Below are positions 53,091 through 61,525 of a stretch of 64,000 nt of DNA, in pieces. Origin of the DNA: Poindextera sp963706385 (GTDB taxonomy: Bacteria; Pseudomonadota; Alphaproteobacteria; Caulobacterales; Caulobacteraceae). Each line of letters starts with the position of its first letter. Position 1 is the stretch's first letter. Location: assembly GCA_963706385.1 (NCBI GenBank), contig OY970153.1, forward strand, positions 1,116,001-1,180,000. The letters are read 5' to 3'. The notes beneath the pieces are model-generated. The model saw nothing but the letters and a program-made list of their open reading frames with translations. It was not told the DNA's origin and made no database searches. The position numbers were made by a program, and so were the translations under genes.

Positions 53091-53570
53091 CTAAGGCGCG
53101 CCGGCCAACGCGCGCCGCGCGACCTTCAGCAGGCCCTCCAACACCTGCTCGTCCTCGCAGGTGGAAGCGCCCGGCCGCGCGTGCAACAGGCGCATGGCCT
53201 GGTGGTGCAGATCGACCGCCTGGACGGCCCGCGGCGTCCAGTCGGCGAGATCCTCGAGCAGGGCGCGGCAGGATTGCGCGGCGCTCGCCAGGGCGGTCTC
53301 GTCGAGCAGGCCGGCGATGCTCAGAATTTCGCCCGACAGCGCCATCAGCGGCTGGCGGCCATCCTCGACCGCCCGGTCGGGCGGGTCGCGAAGCAGGGCG
53401 GCCATTCGCTTCAGGTTCTCGCCGATCCGCGCGCGGGCGCGTCCGCGAAGCGCGTCGACCAACTCCTCGGCCTTGCGCAGCGCCTGGTCGAACGACACGC
53501 CGCCCGGCAGGTCGAGGAACCGCGAGAGGCCGCCGACCGCCTCCGGCGTCGTTGCGGGTGAGGCGCTCAT
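53091..53570 (-). CDS. Helical hypothetical protein coupled to a receiver-domain protein
   Basis: A 159-residue, all-helical-looking protein from ATG 53570 (MSASPATTPEAVGGLSRFLD). Segments such as FDQALRKAEELVDALRGRAR and LKRMAALLRDPPDRAVEDGR suggest a helical bundle. An AVDLHHQAMRLLHA segment has several histidines but no clear phosphotransfer motif. Its start overlaps the stop of the receiver gene by 4 bp, so the two are co-translated, as expected for a phosphorelay partner or receiver-specific phosphatase. The family is not identified. It ends 17 nt before the recA SOS box. Confidence 0.7.
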   Translation of the reverse strand: MSASPATTPEAVGGLSRFLDLPGGVSFDQALRKAEELVDALRGRARARIGENLKRMAALLRDPPDRAVEDGRQPLMALSGEILSIAGLLDETALASAAQSCRALLEDLADWTPRAVQAVDLHHQAMRLLHARPGASTCEDEQVLEGLLKVARRALAGAP

Positions 53571-54064
53571 CGGGCCGCGAAGCTCGCGACGTAGGTCGCC
53601 GCGACGGGCGACGGCGGGACGGGATAGTCGCGTCGGTGCTTGTTGACCGCCACCCACAGGATGCGCTCCAGCAGCCTGTAGGCCGAGAGCGGACAGGCGA
53701 CGACGTAGTCGACGCCGGCCTGACGCGCCGCGATCACCATATTGTGCGACGCCCGCGCCGTGACGATCAGCACCGACGCCTCGGAGCCGCGGTCGCGTCC
53801 CGTCAGACGCAACCAGCGGATGAACTCATAGGCGCTGTCGGCGTAGTGGAAGGGATCGATCAGCAGCAGGTCCGCGCCGTGCAGATTGAAGATCTGGGCG
53901 CCGGTCCTGATGTCCGGGCAGACGTGCACCCTGTGAAAGCCGAAGCCGCGCAGGATGCTGGCGTACAATTTCACCAGCACCTCGTTGGCGTCGATCACCA
54001 CCGCGGTGGCGGCTTCGAAGTTGAACGACCTGGTCCTTGGATCGGCGGCCATCTTCGTGGTCAT
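53567..54064 (-). CDS. Single-domain response regulator-like protein with atypical receiver
   Basis: A 165-residue protein from ATG 54064 (MTTKMAADPRTRSFNFEAAT); ATG 54091 is an alternative. The receiver fold is visible: strand 1 VVIDANEVLVKLYASILRG, the phospho-acceptor Asp in LLLIDPFHYADSAYEFI, and strand 4 VLIVTARAS. The usual lysine of strand 5 is replaced (VVACPLSAYRLLERI), and one of the two N-terminal acidic residues is missing, so phosphorylation may be altered. No output domain follows, only a 25-residue tail. Co-translated with the helical protein downstream. Confidence 0.8.
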   Translation of the reverse strand: MTTKMAADPRTRSFNFEAATAVVIDANEVLVKLYASILRGFGFHRVHVCPDIRTGAQIFNLHGADLLLIDPFHYADSAYEFIRWLRLTGRDRGSEASVLIVTARASHNMVIAARQAGVDYVVACPLSAYRLLERILWVAVNKHRRDYPVPPSPVAATYVASFAAR

Positions 54065-54411
54065 CGGATCAGGCTCGCCGCGGCCCGACATCGCCGATGA
54101 TGATTTTCAACCTGACCTGGGGTGGCATGAGCAAGGGAATCTCGTTCGGTGAAGGGCGGTCGATCGCGATTTTGATTCCGACGCGGACATTCTTGATTAG
54201 GTTGTGTTTTTAATGTTCCCAATATAGGTAAATAGAAGGTTGTTGCGCGAAAAGACTTATTTGTACCGTTATTTCAGTATGTTATGTGAAAATTTGGTCG
54301 CGGCCCCTCGGGCGCGACGCCAAAAAATCAACATTAGATGGATGGTGCAACTCGTACTCAGCTGCGGCGATCCCGGCGCGCCGGACTTGGCCGACGCGGC
54401 GCGGCTTCCCC
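54065..54411. other. AT-rich intergenic region of 347 bp
   Basis: No gene is supported. About 54160-54300 is strikingly AT-rich for this genome and probably carries the promoter of the receiver gene. A stem GTCGCG/CGCGAC at 54298-54319, flanked on the minus strand by T-rich sequence, may terminate the desaturase transcript that ends at 54412. No clear -35/-10 pair could be fixed. Confidence 0.5.
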
Positions 54412-55455
54412 CTACGCCGCCGCGGCGCGCGCCATGCGGCGCAGTTCGCGAAACGAGATCAGCCGGCGGCTGGATTCGTCCCACAGCGCCAGGCCGACGC
54501 AGCGGATGCTGCCCAGCAGGGTCAGCCGGCCCACCTCGCGCAGCCTGGGCTCGTCGCGCAGCACCTGGGGCAGGCGATAGTAGGGGATGCGGCTGTTGAG
54601 ATGGTGGACGTGGTGGATGCCGATGTTGGCGGTGAACCAGCGCAGGATCGGCGGCAGGTCGTAGTGCGATGAGCCGCGCAGGGCCGCCTCGTGGAAGCTC
54701 CAGTCCTCGCCACGCGCCCAGTAGGTCGCCTCGAACTGGTGCTGCACGAAGAACAGCCACACCCCGGCCGAGGCGGCCAGCACGATCACCGGCAGATAGA
54801 CCAGCAGGAACGGCAGCACGCCCACTGTCATCATCATGACGACGGCGAAGGTCAGCCCGGCCAGGTTGGTGACCTGGACCGACACCCACGGCCGCCAGCC
54901 CTCGCGCATCATGCCGATCGGCATGCGGTGCTGCAGCAGGAACATGTAGGCCGGACCCAGGCCGAACATCACCAGCGGATGGCGATAGAGCCAGTAGCCG
55001 AAACGCTTGAGCCTCGGCAGCGCCAGATATTCCTCCACGGTCAGGGTCTCGACCCCGCCCAGACCGCGCCGGTCCAGCGCGCCGGAGGTGGCGTGGTGCT
55101 CGACGTGGGAATGGCGCCAATAGTCGTAGGGCGTCAGCGTCACGACCCCGATCGCGCGGCCGACCCAGTCGTTCAGCGCCTTCCAGGGAAAGAAGGCGCC
55201 GTGGCTGCAGTCGTGCTGGATCATGAACAGCCGCACCAAAAAGCCGGCGGCGGGCGGGACCAGCATCAGGCCCCACCACTGACGATGGGCCAGCGCGATC
55301 CAGGCCAGCACCGAGATCAGCGCCAGCGGCGCGGCGGTGATGGCGATCTCGATCAGGCTTCGCAGGCTGTCGGGCTGTCGGTAGCGGACAAGCCGCCGGG
55401 CAAAACCGCGCGCATCGCCGTCCTCGCCCGCTCCGGGCGTCTTGTCGGTGGTCAT
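54412..55455 (-). CDS. Membrane fatty-acid desaturase
   Basis: A 347-residue di-iron membrane desaturase. The three histidine boxes are QHDCSHGAFF (H81-H85), WRHSHVEHHATSG (H114-H120) and IGIHHVHHLNSRIP (near residue 280), the arrangement of acyl-lipid or omega-type desaturases. Four membrane helices lie in pairs between the boxes. It introduces double bonds into membrane acyl chains and so tunes fluidity. No electron-carrier gene is adjacent. It stands alone; the divergent side is 125 bp of gap to the quinone reductase gene, which is on the same strand. Confidence 0.93.
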   Translation of the reverse strand: MTTDKTPGAGEDGDARGFARRLVRYRQPDSLRSLIEIAITAAPLALISVLAWIALAHRQWWGLMLVPPAAGFLVRLFMIQHDCSHGAFFPWKALNDWVGRAIGVVTLTPYDYWRHSHVEHHATSGALDRRGLGGVETLTVEEYLALPRLKRFGYWLYRHPLVMFGLGPAYMFLLQHRMPIGMMREGWRPWVSVQVTNLAGLTFAVVMMMTVGVLPFLLVYLPVIVLAASAGVWLFFVQHQFEATYWARGEDWSFHEAALRGSSHYDLPPILRWFTANIGIHHVHHLNSRIPYYRLPQVLRDEPRLREVGRLTLLGSIRCVGLALWDESSRRLISFRELRRMARAAAA

Positions 55456-55580
55456 GGAAGCGAACAGGTCCCTCGGGAGCGAAACAGACGCCGGTCCCGA
55501 TCGGCGTGGTCTCTATCTAATGATTCGCGGGCCGGCTTGCGAGGACGAAAGGCTGGAAAGGCGATCGTTTGACCTGGCGG

Positions 55581-56183
55581 TCACGATTCGGCGGGCGGGC
55601 CGAAGCGGCGCTTCACCGTCTCGGCCACCGCCTCGGCGCAGTCCCGCACGGCCTCGGCGGTGATCCCCGGCGCGATGGCGCCGAAGTGCAGGTGGTCGAC
55701 CACCGACAGGCCGCAGACATCGGCGAAATGCTGGTCGAACAGCTTGCGCATCGCCTCCCAGTCGCCGCTCTCGCGGATCCAGGCCTGCGGCGCGCCGGAC
55801 GAGGTCAGGCTGATCATCATCCGCCCGGTCAGCAGCGGCTGGTTGCCGCCGGCCTCGGGCCCGTAGCCGAACCCCATGCCGAACACCCGGTCGATGTAGC
55901 CCTTCAGGATCGCCGGCGGGGCGTGGAACCAGAGCGGATAGACAAAGGCGAACACGCGCGCCTGGCCGATCAGCGCCCGCTCGGCCAGGACGTCCTCGCC
56001 CGGGGTGAAGCCGCCCGGGCCGGGAATCTCGGCCGCGCCCAGCCGCGGCTCGAAGCCCATCCGGTAGAGATCGCGCCGCGCCACCTCGTGGCCGAGCGCC
56101 TTGGCCGCCGTCTCGTAGGCCCGCGCCATGGTCAGGGTGAAGCTGTCGAGCTTGGGGTGGGCGACGATCAGGGCGTGTTTCAT
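55581..56183 (-). CDS. NAD(P)H:quinone oxidoreductase, flavodoxin-like (MdaB/KefF type)
   Basis: A 200-residue flavodoxin-like reductase from ATG 56183 (MKHALIVAHPKLDSFTLTMA), chosen over the ATG one codon earlier because the GGAG lies at proper spacing. The FMN loop is HPKLDSFT, with the family block FVYPLWFHAPPAILKGYIDRVFGMGFGY split across residues 90-115. These enzymes perform two-electron reduction of quinones or activate Kef-type efflux. It lies 58 nt after the FAD monooxygenase gene on the same strand, suggesting a shared aromatic or quinone function. Confidence 0.9.
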   Translation of the reverse strand: MKHALIVAHPKLDSFTLTMARAYETAAKALGHEVARRDLYRMGFEPRLGAAEIPGPGGFTPGEDVLAERALIGQARVFAFVYPLWFHAPPAILKGYIDRVFGMGFGYGPEAGGNQPLLTGRMMISLTSSGAPQAWIRESGDWEAMRKLFDQHFADVCGLSVVDHLHFGAIAPGITAEAVRDCAEAVAETVKRRFGPPAES

Positions 56184-56241
56184 CATCCTCTCCGACGCGC
56201 GCCCAGATGCGCCGGCGCGGCCGGTTCGGCCTTGACCTGGC

Positions 56242-57786
56242 TCAACTGGCGCGGTCCGCGGGCGTTCGGGCGAAGGCGATCCCGAAGCCCTTGAGATAGC
56301 GTTCGATCTTGCCGGGATCCTGGCGCATCGAGGCGTAGGCGACATAGCCGTCGGGTCGGACCAGATAGATCGCGCCCCTGGCCAGACCCGCGTGGGCCAT
56401 CTCCGGCGCCCAGGAAAAGGCGTGCAGCGACAGCCCCCAGCCAGCGCAGGCGGCGCGCAGCGCCTCGCCGGCCTCGCCGTAGACCTGGGCCTGCCAGCCC
56501 ACGCCGCGCAGCGGATCGAAATTGCTGGTCTGGCCCGCCAGCCGGACCCACGGCAGGCGATCGCCGCCGGCCACCCGCCCGGCCCGGCCGACGCAGGTTC
56601 CGCTGGTCCGGTAGTTGACCGCCAGTTGCGAGAGGGTGTGAAAGGCGGCCTGGCGGATCGGCGTCAAGCCCATCAGCCCGGGCGCGAGCAAAGCCAGGGT
56701 TTGCCTCGCCAGCCCCATCAGCCCGCCGCGCCGGGCCTGCAGCGCGAAGCCCCAGTCGCTGGTCGCCGCGATCTGCCGGGCGGCCGCCACGCCTTCGCTC
56801 TGGTAGCTGTCCAGCAGCCGCTCGCCGGCGCCCTCCCGCAGCACGGCGGCCAGCTTCCAGGCCAGGTTCGCCGCATCGCCGACGCCGGCGTTCAGCCCCT
56901 GCCCGCCCGCCGGGCTGTGCACGTGGCTGGCGTCGCCCAGAAGGAACACCCGCCCGCGCCGCCACCGGGTCGCGATGCGCTGGTGGACGCGGTAGGTGGC
57001 GAAGGACTCCACCAGCGAGATTTCCAGCCCGGCATCCCGCAGGATCGTCGTCCCGACATCGTCGAAGTCGAACTCGAACCGCGAGGTCCTGACCTCCCGC
57101 GGCACCAGGCCGATCAGGCGCAGGCGCCCCTCGCCGCGCAGCGGGAAGATGCTGCAGACCTCGTCGCCGGCCATCAGATAGTGCAGTTCGCCGTCGGCCA
57201 GCGGGCCGGCGGCCTCGACGTCGGCGACATAGAACAGCTCCTCGGACGAGCCGCCGGGAAAGCCGATCTTCATCAGCTCGCGCACGGTCGAGCCGGCGCC
57301 GTCGCAGCCGCAGACATAGGCCGCCCGGCAATCCCGCTCGCCACCCCGGGGGCCGGTCAGCCGCGCCCGCACGCCCTCGTCGTCCGCCTCGAGATCGACC
57401 AGCTCGGAGTTGCGCTCGACCTCGACCCCCGCCGCCGCCAGATGGTCGATCAGCAGCTTCTCGTGATCGTCCTGCAGCAGGATCAGCACGAAGGGGAACG
57501 GGCTGAGCCCGCGGCCGAGGTCGCCGAACGGGATACGCTGGGCGGGCCCGCGCGCGACATGGACGTTCATCGCCCCGATCGGCTTTCCCCGGGCGATCGC
57601 CTCCCGCGCCAGCCCGATCCGGTCGTAGAGCTCGAGCGTGCGGGCCTGCACGGCGAAGGCGCGTGAGGCCATGCCCGAGGCCGGCGAGCGGTCGACGATC
57701 CGCACCCTGACGCCAAGCTTCGTCAGCCACAGCGCGAGCGCCAGCCCGCAGGGCCCGGCGCCAACGATCAGAACCTCGGTTTGCAT
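56242..57786 (-). CDS. FAD-dependent aromatic monooxygenase (PheA/TfdB/MhpA family)
   Basis: A 514-residue flavoprotein hydroxylase from ATG 57786 (MQTEVLIVGAGPCGLALALW). The three FAD/NAD signatures are GAGPCG at the N-terminus, CGCDGAGSTVRELMKIGF (DG motif) and VFLLGDASHVHSPAGGQGLN (GD motif). A C-terminal thioredoxin-like domain of about 120 residues is present in reduced form. Family members hydroxylate phenols or polyketide rings with NAD(P)H. Paired with the quinone reductase downstream. Substrate unknown. Confidence 0.92.
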   Translation of the reverse strand: MQTEVLIVGAGPCGLALALWLTKLGVRVRIVDRSPASGMASRAFAVQARTLELYDRIGLAREAIARGKPIGAMNVHVARGPAQRIPFGDLGRGLSPFPFVLILLQDDHEKLLIDHLAAAGVEVERNSELVDLEADDEGVRARLTGPRGGERDCRAAYVCGCDGAGSTVRELMKIGFPGGSSEELFYVADVEAAGPLADGELHYLMAGDEVCSIFPLRGEGRLRLIGLVPREVRTSRFEFDFDDVGTTILRDAGLEISLVESFATYRVHQRIATRWRRGRVFLLGDASHVHSPAGGQGLNAGVGDAANLAWKLAAVLREGAGERLLDSYQSEGVAAARQIAATSDWGFALQARRGGLMGLARQTLALLAPGLMGLTPIRQAAFHTLSQLAVNYRTSGTCVGRAGRVAGGDRLPWVRLAGQTSNFDPLRGVGWQAQVYGEAGEALRAACAGWGLSLHAFSWAPEMAHAGLARGAIYLVRPDGYVAYASMRQDPGKIERYLKGFGIAFARTPADRAS

Positions 57787-57882
57787 CACCCGCACCGCCC
57801 GTCGGCCAAGACTGAACGCGCGCTCACGGTGCGCCAGACGGCGCGTCGAGGCAAATCGGACGACGCCGAGCGAGCGGCGGCG

Positions 57883-58695
57883 TCAGCGGCTGAGCAGCAC
57901 GAACGTCGAGGACGAGGCGATAATGTCCTCGGTGACGCCGCCAAGCATCCACTCGCGCAGGCGCGAATGGCCGTAGGCGCCGATGACCATCAGGTCCGCG
58001 CCGTGGCGGCTGGCGGTGTCTTCGAGGGTTTCGGCGATGCTCGTCTTGGTCTTGGCGACGATCTCGACGCTGGCGTTGACGCCGTGCCTGGCCAAGCGGC
58101 GGACCACGTCGTTCAGTCCGGCCCGGGCGCCCGCGTCGACGCCGACGGCGACCACCACCACGCTTTGTGCGCGCATCAGGAATGGCAGCGAATTGGCGAG
58201 CGCGCGGCGCGACTCGCGGCTGTCCTTCCAGCCGACCACGACCCGCTCGCCGCGAAACGGCGCCTCGCCCTCGGCGGTCAACAGGACCGGGACGCCGGCG
58301 TCCATCACCAGATCGGCGGGCCGCGCGGCGTGGGCCGCCGTCTCGCCGCGCTCGGGGCGGCTGGCGACGATCAGGTCGGCGCCGCGCGCGTGCAGCGCCA
58401 GCATCCGGTCGGGGAAGTCCTCCCGGGAAATCCAATCGACGTTCGGGCGGCCGGCGGTCAGGGCGTGGAAATGTTTTTCCGCGGCGGAAAGCTCCGCGTC
58501 GATGTGCTCCTCGGCGGCCTGGAACACCACGCCCTCGATCGGCGCGAAGCCGGAGGCGGTCACCGCGCCCAGCGCCTCCGCGCCCAGGCCGGTCACCGCG
58601 GCGTCGAACCAGTCGGCCGTCTGCAGGGCGACGCGGACGCGCCGATCGCTGCCGGGGCCGGGATCGGCGTGAACGAGAATGGTCTTGAAGGACAT
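57883..58695 (-). CDS. Universal stress protein (two UspA domains)
   Basis: A 270-residue tandem Usp protein from ATG 58695 (MSFKTILVHADPGPGSDRRV). The first domain is degenerate. The second ends with the ATP-binding pattern GAYGHSRLREWMLGGVTEDI, close to G-2x-G-9x-G(S/T). Family members of this size accumulate under oxygen limitation or energy stress. It is divergent from the alcohol dehydrogenase gene, and a FixK/FNR-type site sits between the two. Confidence 0.9.
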   Translation of the reverse strand: MSFKTILVHADPGPGSDRRVRVALQTADWFDAAVTGLGAEALGAVTASGFAPIEGVVFQAAEEHIDAELSAAEKHFHALTAGRPNVDWISREDFPDRMLALHARGADLIVASRPERGETAAHAARPADLVMDAGVPVLLTAEGEAPFRGERVVVGWKDSRESRRALANSLPFLMRAQSVVVVAVGVDAGARAGLNDVVRRLARHGVNASVEIVAKTKTSIAETLEDTASRHGADLMVIGAYGHSRLREWMLGGVTEDIIASSSTFVLLSR

Positions 58696-58772
58696 AGTCG
58701 GCTCTTCGTCGGATGCGGCGTTTCGGTCTGGTTCGCGGCCCACTCAGCTTGCCATCCGGGTCGCCCGGCGCC

Positions 58773-58786
58773 GTGATCCAGATCAA
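58773..58786. promoter_or_regulatory. FixK/FNR-type box between usp and adh genes
   Basis: GTGATCCAGATCAA matches TTGAT-N4-ATCAA at nine of ten positions. It lies 54 nt before the adh ATG (58840) and 78 nt before the usp ATG (58695), suitable for controlling either direction. The genes involved are ones typically induced at low oxygen, which supports the match. Confidence 0.7.
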
Positions 58787-58839
58787 TTGCCCGGCGGCGC
58801 GGACGCGGTTGGATCGGACCGCGAACAAGGAGCCGCTCG

Positions 58840-59832
58840 ATGTTCGCCATGATGCTGACCAAGCCGCGCGAGGCGCTGGAGCCGATCCATCGCCCCGACC
58901 CCACGCCGGGACCGGGCGAGGTGCGCCTCGCCGTTCGCGCCTGCGGCGTCTGCCGCACCGACCTGCACCTGATCGACGGCGAGCTGCCCCCGGGACCGAT
59001 GCCGATCGTCCCCGGCCATGAGGTCGTGGGCGTGGTCGAGGCGGTGGGCGAGGGCGTCTCCAGCGATCGGATCGGCCAGCGGCTGGGTGTTCCCTGGCTG
59101 GGCTGGACCTGCGGGCGCTGCCGATACTGCCTGGAAGGCGAGGAAAATCTCTGCGACGACCCACGCTTCACTGGTTGGACGCGGGACGGCGGTTATGCCG
59201 ACGTCGCCATCGCCGATCTTCGCTACTGTTTTCCTATTCCCGAAGCCTATGGCGACGCCGAGGCCGCCCCGCTGCTCTGCGCCGGCCTGATCGGTTTCCG
59301 CGCCTGGCGCAAGGCCAGCGAGGCGCGGCCGGTGCGCCGGCTCGGCCTCTACGGCTTCGGCGCGGCCGCCCACCTGTTGACCCAGCTCGCGGCGGCGCGG
59401 GGCCAGAGCGTCTACGCCTTCACCCGCGCGGGCGATGCGCCGGCCCAGGCCTTCGCGCGCGACCTGGGCTGCGTCTGGGCCGGAAGCTCGGGCGAGACCC
59501 CGCCGGACGCGCTCGATGCGGCGATCATCTTCGCCCCGGCCGGCGAGACCGTGCCGATGGCGCTGAAGGCGGTGCGCAAGGGCGGAACGGTGGTCTGCGG
59601 CGGCATCCACATGAGCGACATCCCCCAGTTCCCCTATGATCTGCTCTGGCAGGAGCGCCGGCTGGTCTCGGTGGCCAACCTCACGCGCCAGGACGGGCTG
59701 GACTATCTGCCGATGGCCGCCGCCGCACGCGTGCGCGCGCACGTGACCACCTATCCGCTCGGCCAGGCCAACCTGGCGCTGGACGATCTGCGCGCGGGCG
59801 CGTTCACCGGCGCCGCGGTTCTGATTCCGTAG
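58840..59832 (+). CDS. Zinc-dependent alcohol dehydrogenase
   Basis: A 330-residue medium-chain dehydrogenase. The catalytic zinc ligands lie in ACGVCRTDLHLIDGELP and PGHEVVGVVEAVG, the structural zinc in CGRCRYCLEGEENLC, and the NAD loop in LGLYGFGAAAHLLTQLA. It interconverts alcohols and aldehydes, and in this hypoxia-type setting could dispose of reducing equivalents. The start is ATG 58840 with AAGGAG upstream. Followed by a palindromic repeat at 59830 and the converging RNase gene. Confidence 0.93.
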   Translation: MFAMMLTKPREALEPIHRPDPTPGPGEVRLAVRACGVCRTDLHLIDGELPPGPMPIVPGHEVVGVVEAVGEGVSSDRIGQRLGVPWLGWTCGRCRYCLEGEENLCDDPRFTGWTRDGGYADVAIADLRYCFPIPEAYGDAEAAPLLCAGLIGFRAWRKASEARPVRRLGLYGFGAAAHLLTQLAAARGQSVYAFTRAGDAPAQAFARDLGCVWAGSSGETPPDALDAAIIFAPAGETVPMALKAVRKGGTVVCGGIHMSDIPQFPYDLLWQERRLVSVANLTRQDGLDYLPMAAAARVRAHVTTYPLGQANLALDDLRAGAFTGAAVLIP

Positions 59833-59945
59833 AGCGGGACGCGGAAAAGCGGACACCGATTTTCCGCATTGATCCCGCTCTAACTTATTAAAATCGATCA
59901 CGTTTATGATTTTGGATTGGTTCAATCCGAAATCATCGTGATCTA
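59830..59945. repeat. Two-hairpin palindromic intergenic element, copy 2
   Basis: Hairpin 1 (59831-59881) pairs AGAGCGGGA with TCCCGCTCT and has an inner GCGGAAAA/TTTTCCGC. Hairpin 2 (59896-59943) pairs GATCAC...GGATTG with CAATCC...GTGATC. It has the same architecture as copy 1 at 18662. The right end overlaps the last codons of the beta-CASP RNase gene, and the left end overlaps the adh stop region. Confidence 0.85.
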
Positions 59946-61525
59946 GGCGGCGAGACCTCCAGCGCCTCGCGCAGCCGTTCGAGCATCGAGACCCGCGTGG
60001 CGTCGTCGCCGGCTCGTTCGAGCTGGTCCTCGAGCCGGTTGAGGAATTCGCTGCGGGCGTTGTGCCAGTCCAATTCTGCGGCCGCCGCGGGGGCCAGACG
60101 CGGCGCGGACGGCTGGGCCTCGGCTCGGGCGCGCCCCAGCCTGAAGGTGTCGTCGATCGAGGGCACGGCGATGCGATCCACGGGCAGGCCGGCGGCGATC
60201 AGGCGCTTGCGCAGGCCATTCAGCGAATTGGGCTCGCCGTGGGCCAGAAACAACTCGCCCGCGATCGGCCCCCGCGCCTCGACCCACCGCTGAAGGCCGC
60301 GGGCGTCGGCATGGCCCGAGTAGAGATCAAGCGAGCGAATCCGGGCCGCGACGCGGTAGGGCTCGCCCTGGATGCGTACGGTCTTGCGGCCGTCCTGCAA
60401 CAGGCGACCCAGCGTGCCGACGGCCTGGAATCCGGACAGCAGCACCGTCGCCTCGCGCCGCCAGAGCAGTCGCTTGAGATGCTTGCGCACCCGGCCGGCG
60501 TCGCACATGCCGCTGCCCGCCACGATAATGTGCCAACCGCGCAGCAGCTCCAGCCGGTCGCTGTCCGCAGGACGCTCGAGATAGTGCAGCCGACCGGAGG
60601 CGCGGATCCGCTCGAACGGGTTTTTCGTCCCGCTCCAGCCGCGCTCGAGGAAGATCTCGCAGGCCTTGATGGCCAGCGGCGAGTCCAGGAAAATCTCGCC
60701 CGGCGGCGCGTCGCCGGCGTCGACGATCTCGATCAGGTCGGCCAGAAGCTCCTGGGTGCGCTCGACGGCGAAGGCCGGCATCAACAGCGGCCCGCCCGCC
60801 ACATGGGCTTCCCGCAGCTCGTTGGCCAGGGCCAGGCGACGCTCATCGGGATCGCTGGGCGACCGCTCGACCCCGCCGTAGGTGGCCTCGACGACCAGGT
60901 GATCGACCCCGCTCGGGCCCTTGGGGTCCTGCAGGAAATCGCGTCCGCCCGGACCCAGGTCGCCCGAGAACATCAGCCGCAGCGGGCCGTCCGCCTCCTC
61001 GATCTCGACCTCGATCGAGGCCGAACCCAGGATATGGCCGGCGTTCCACCATCGCGCCCGCACGCCCGGCGCGACGTCCGTCCAGTCCTCGTACTTGACC
61101 GATTCGAACCGCCGCATGGTCAGTTCGGCGTCGCGGACGGTGTAGATCGGCTCGACCGGCGCGCGCCCGCGCCGCTCGTTGCGGCGGTTGAGATGCTCGA
61201 CCTCGCTTTCCTGGATGTGTCCGCAGTCGGCCAGCATGATCTCGCACAGCGCCCGCGTGCCCGAGGTGGCGTAGATCGGTCCGCGAAAGCCGGCCTTCAT
61301 CAGCTTCGGCAGTTGGCCGGAGTGGTCGATGTGGGCGTGGGTGAGCAGCACGGCGTCGACCGCCTTGGCCTCGAAGGGAAACGGCTCGTAGTTGAGCGCC
61401 TTCAGCGTCTTGGGACCCTGGAACAGGCCACAGTCGACCAGCACGCTCGCCCGATCGGTGCGGATGCGGGCGCAAAAGCCGGTGACGCAGCCCGCGGCGC
61501 CATGAAAGCTCAGTTCGGTTCTCAT
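59933..61525 (-). CDS. Metallo-beta-lactamase-fold beta-CASP RNase (RNA-processing type)
   Basis: A 530-residue protein. The metal motif HAHIDH (H63, H65, D67, H68) is in LLTHAHIDHSGQLP. Further ligands are in WWNAGHILGSASIEV and MFSGDLGPGG. The beta-CASP domain holds MPAFAVERTQELL and VAGSGMCDAGRV, and the RMMBL end holds LYSGHADARGLQRW. This is the bacterial YSH1/CPSF-like group, proven or expected to cut RNA. The final residues (SPPRSR) are read from palindromic repeat copy 2. Its start overlaps the PRPP-synthetase-like stop by 4 bp. Confidence 0.92.
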   Translation of the reverse strand: MRTELSFHGAAGCVTGFCARIRTDRASVLVDCGLFQGPKTLKALNYEPFPFEAKAVDAVLLTHAHIDHSGQLPKLMKAGFRGPIYATSGTRALCEIMLADCGHIQESEVEHLNRRNERRGRAPVEPIYTVRDAELTMRRFESVKYEDWTDVAPGVRARWWNAGHILGSASIEVEIEEADGPLRLMFSGDLGPGGRDFLQDPKGPSGVDHLVVEATYGGVERSPSDPDERRLALANELREAHVAGGPLLMPAFAVERTQELLADLIEIVDAGDAPPGEIFLDSPLAIKACEIFLERGWSGTKNPFERIRASGRLHYLERPADSDRLELLRGWHIIVAGSGMCDAGRVRKHLKRLLWRREATVLLSGFQAVGTLGRLLQDGRKTVRIQGEPYRVAARIRSLDLYSGHADARGLQRWVEARGPIAGELFLAHGEPNSLNGLRKRLIAAGLPVDRIAVPSIDDTFRLGRARAEAQPSAPRLAPAAAAELDWHNARSEFLNRLEDQLERAGDDATRVSMLERLREALEVSPPRSR

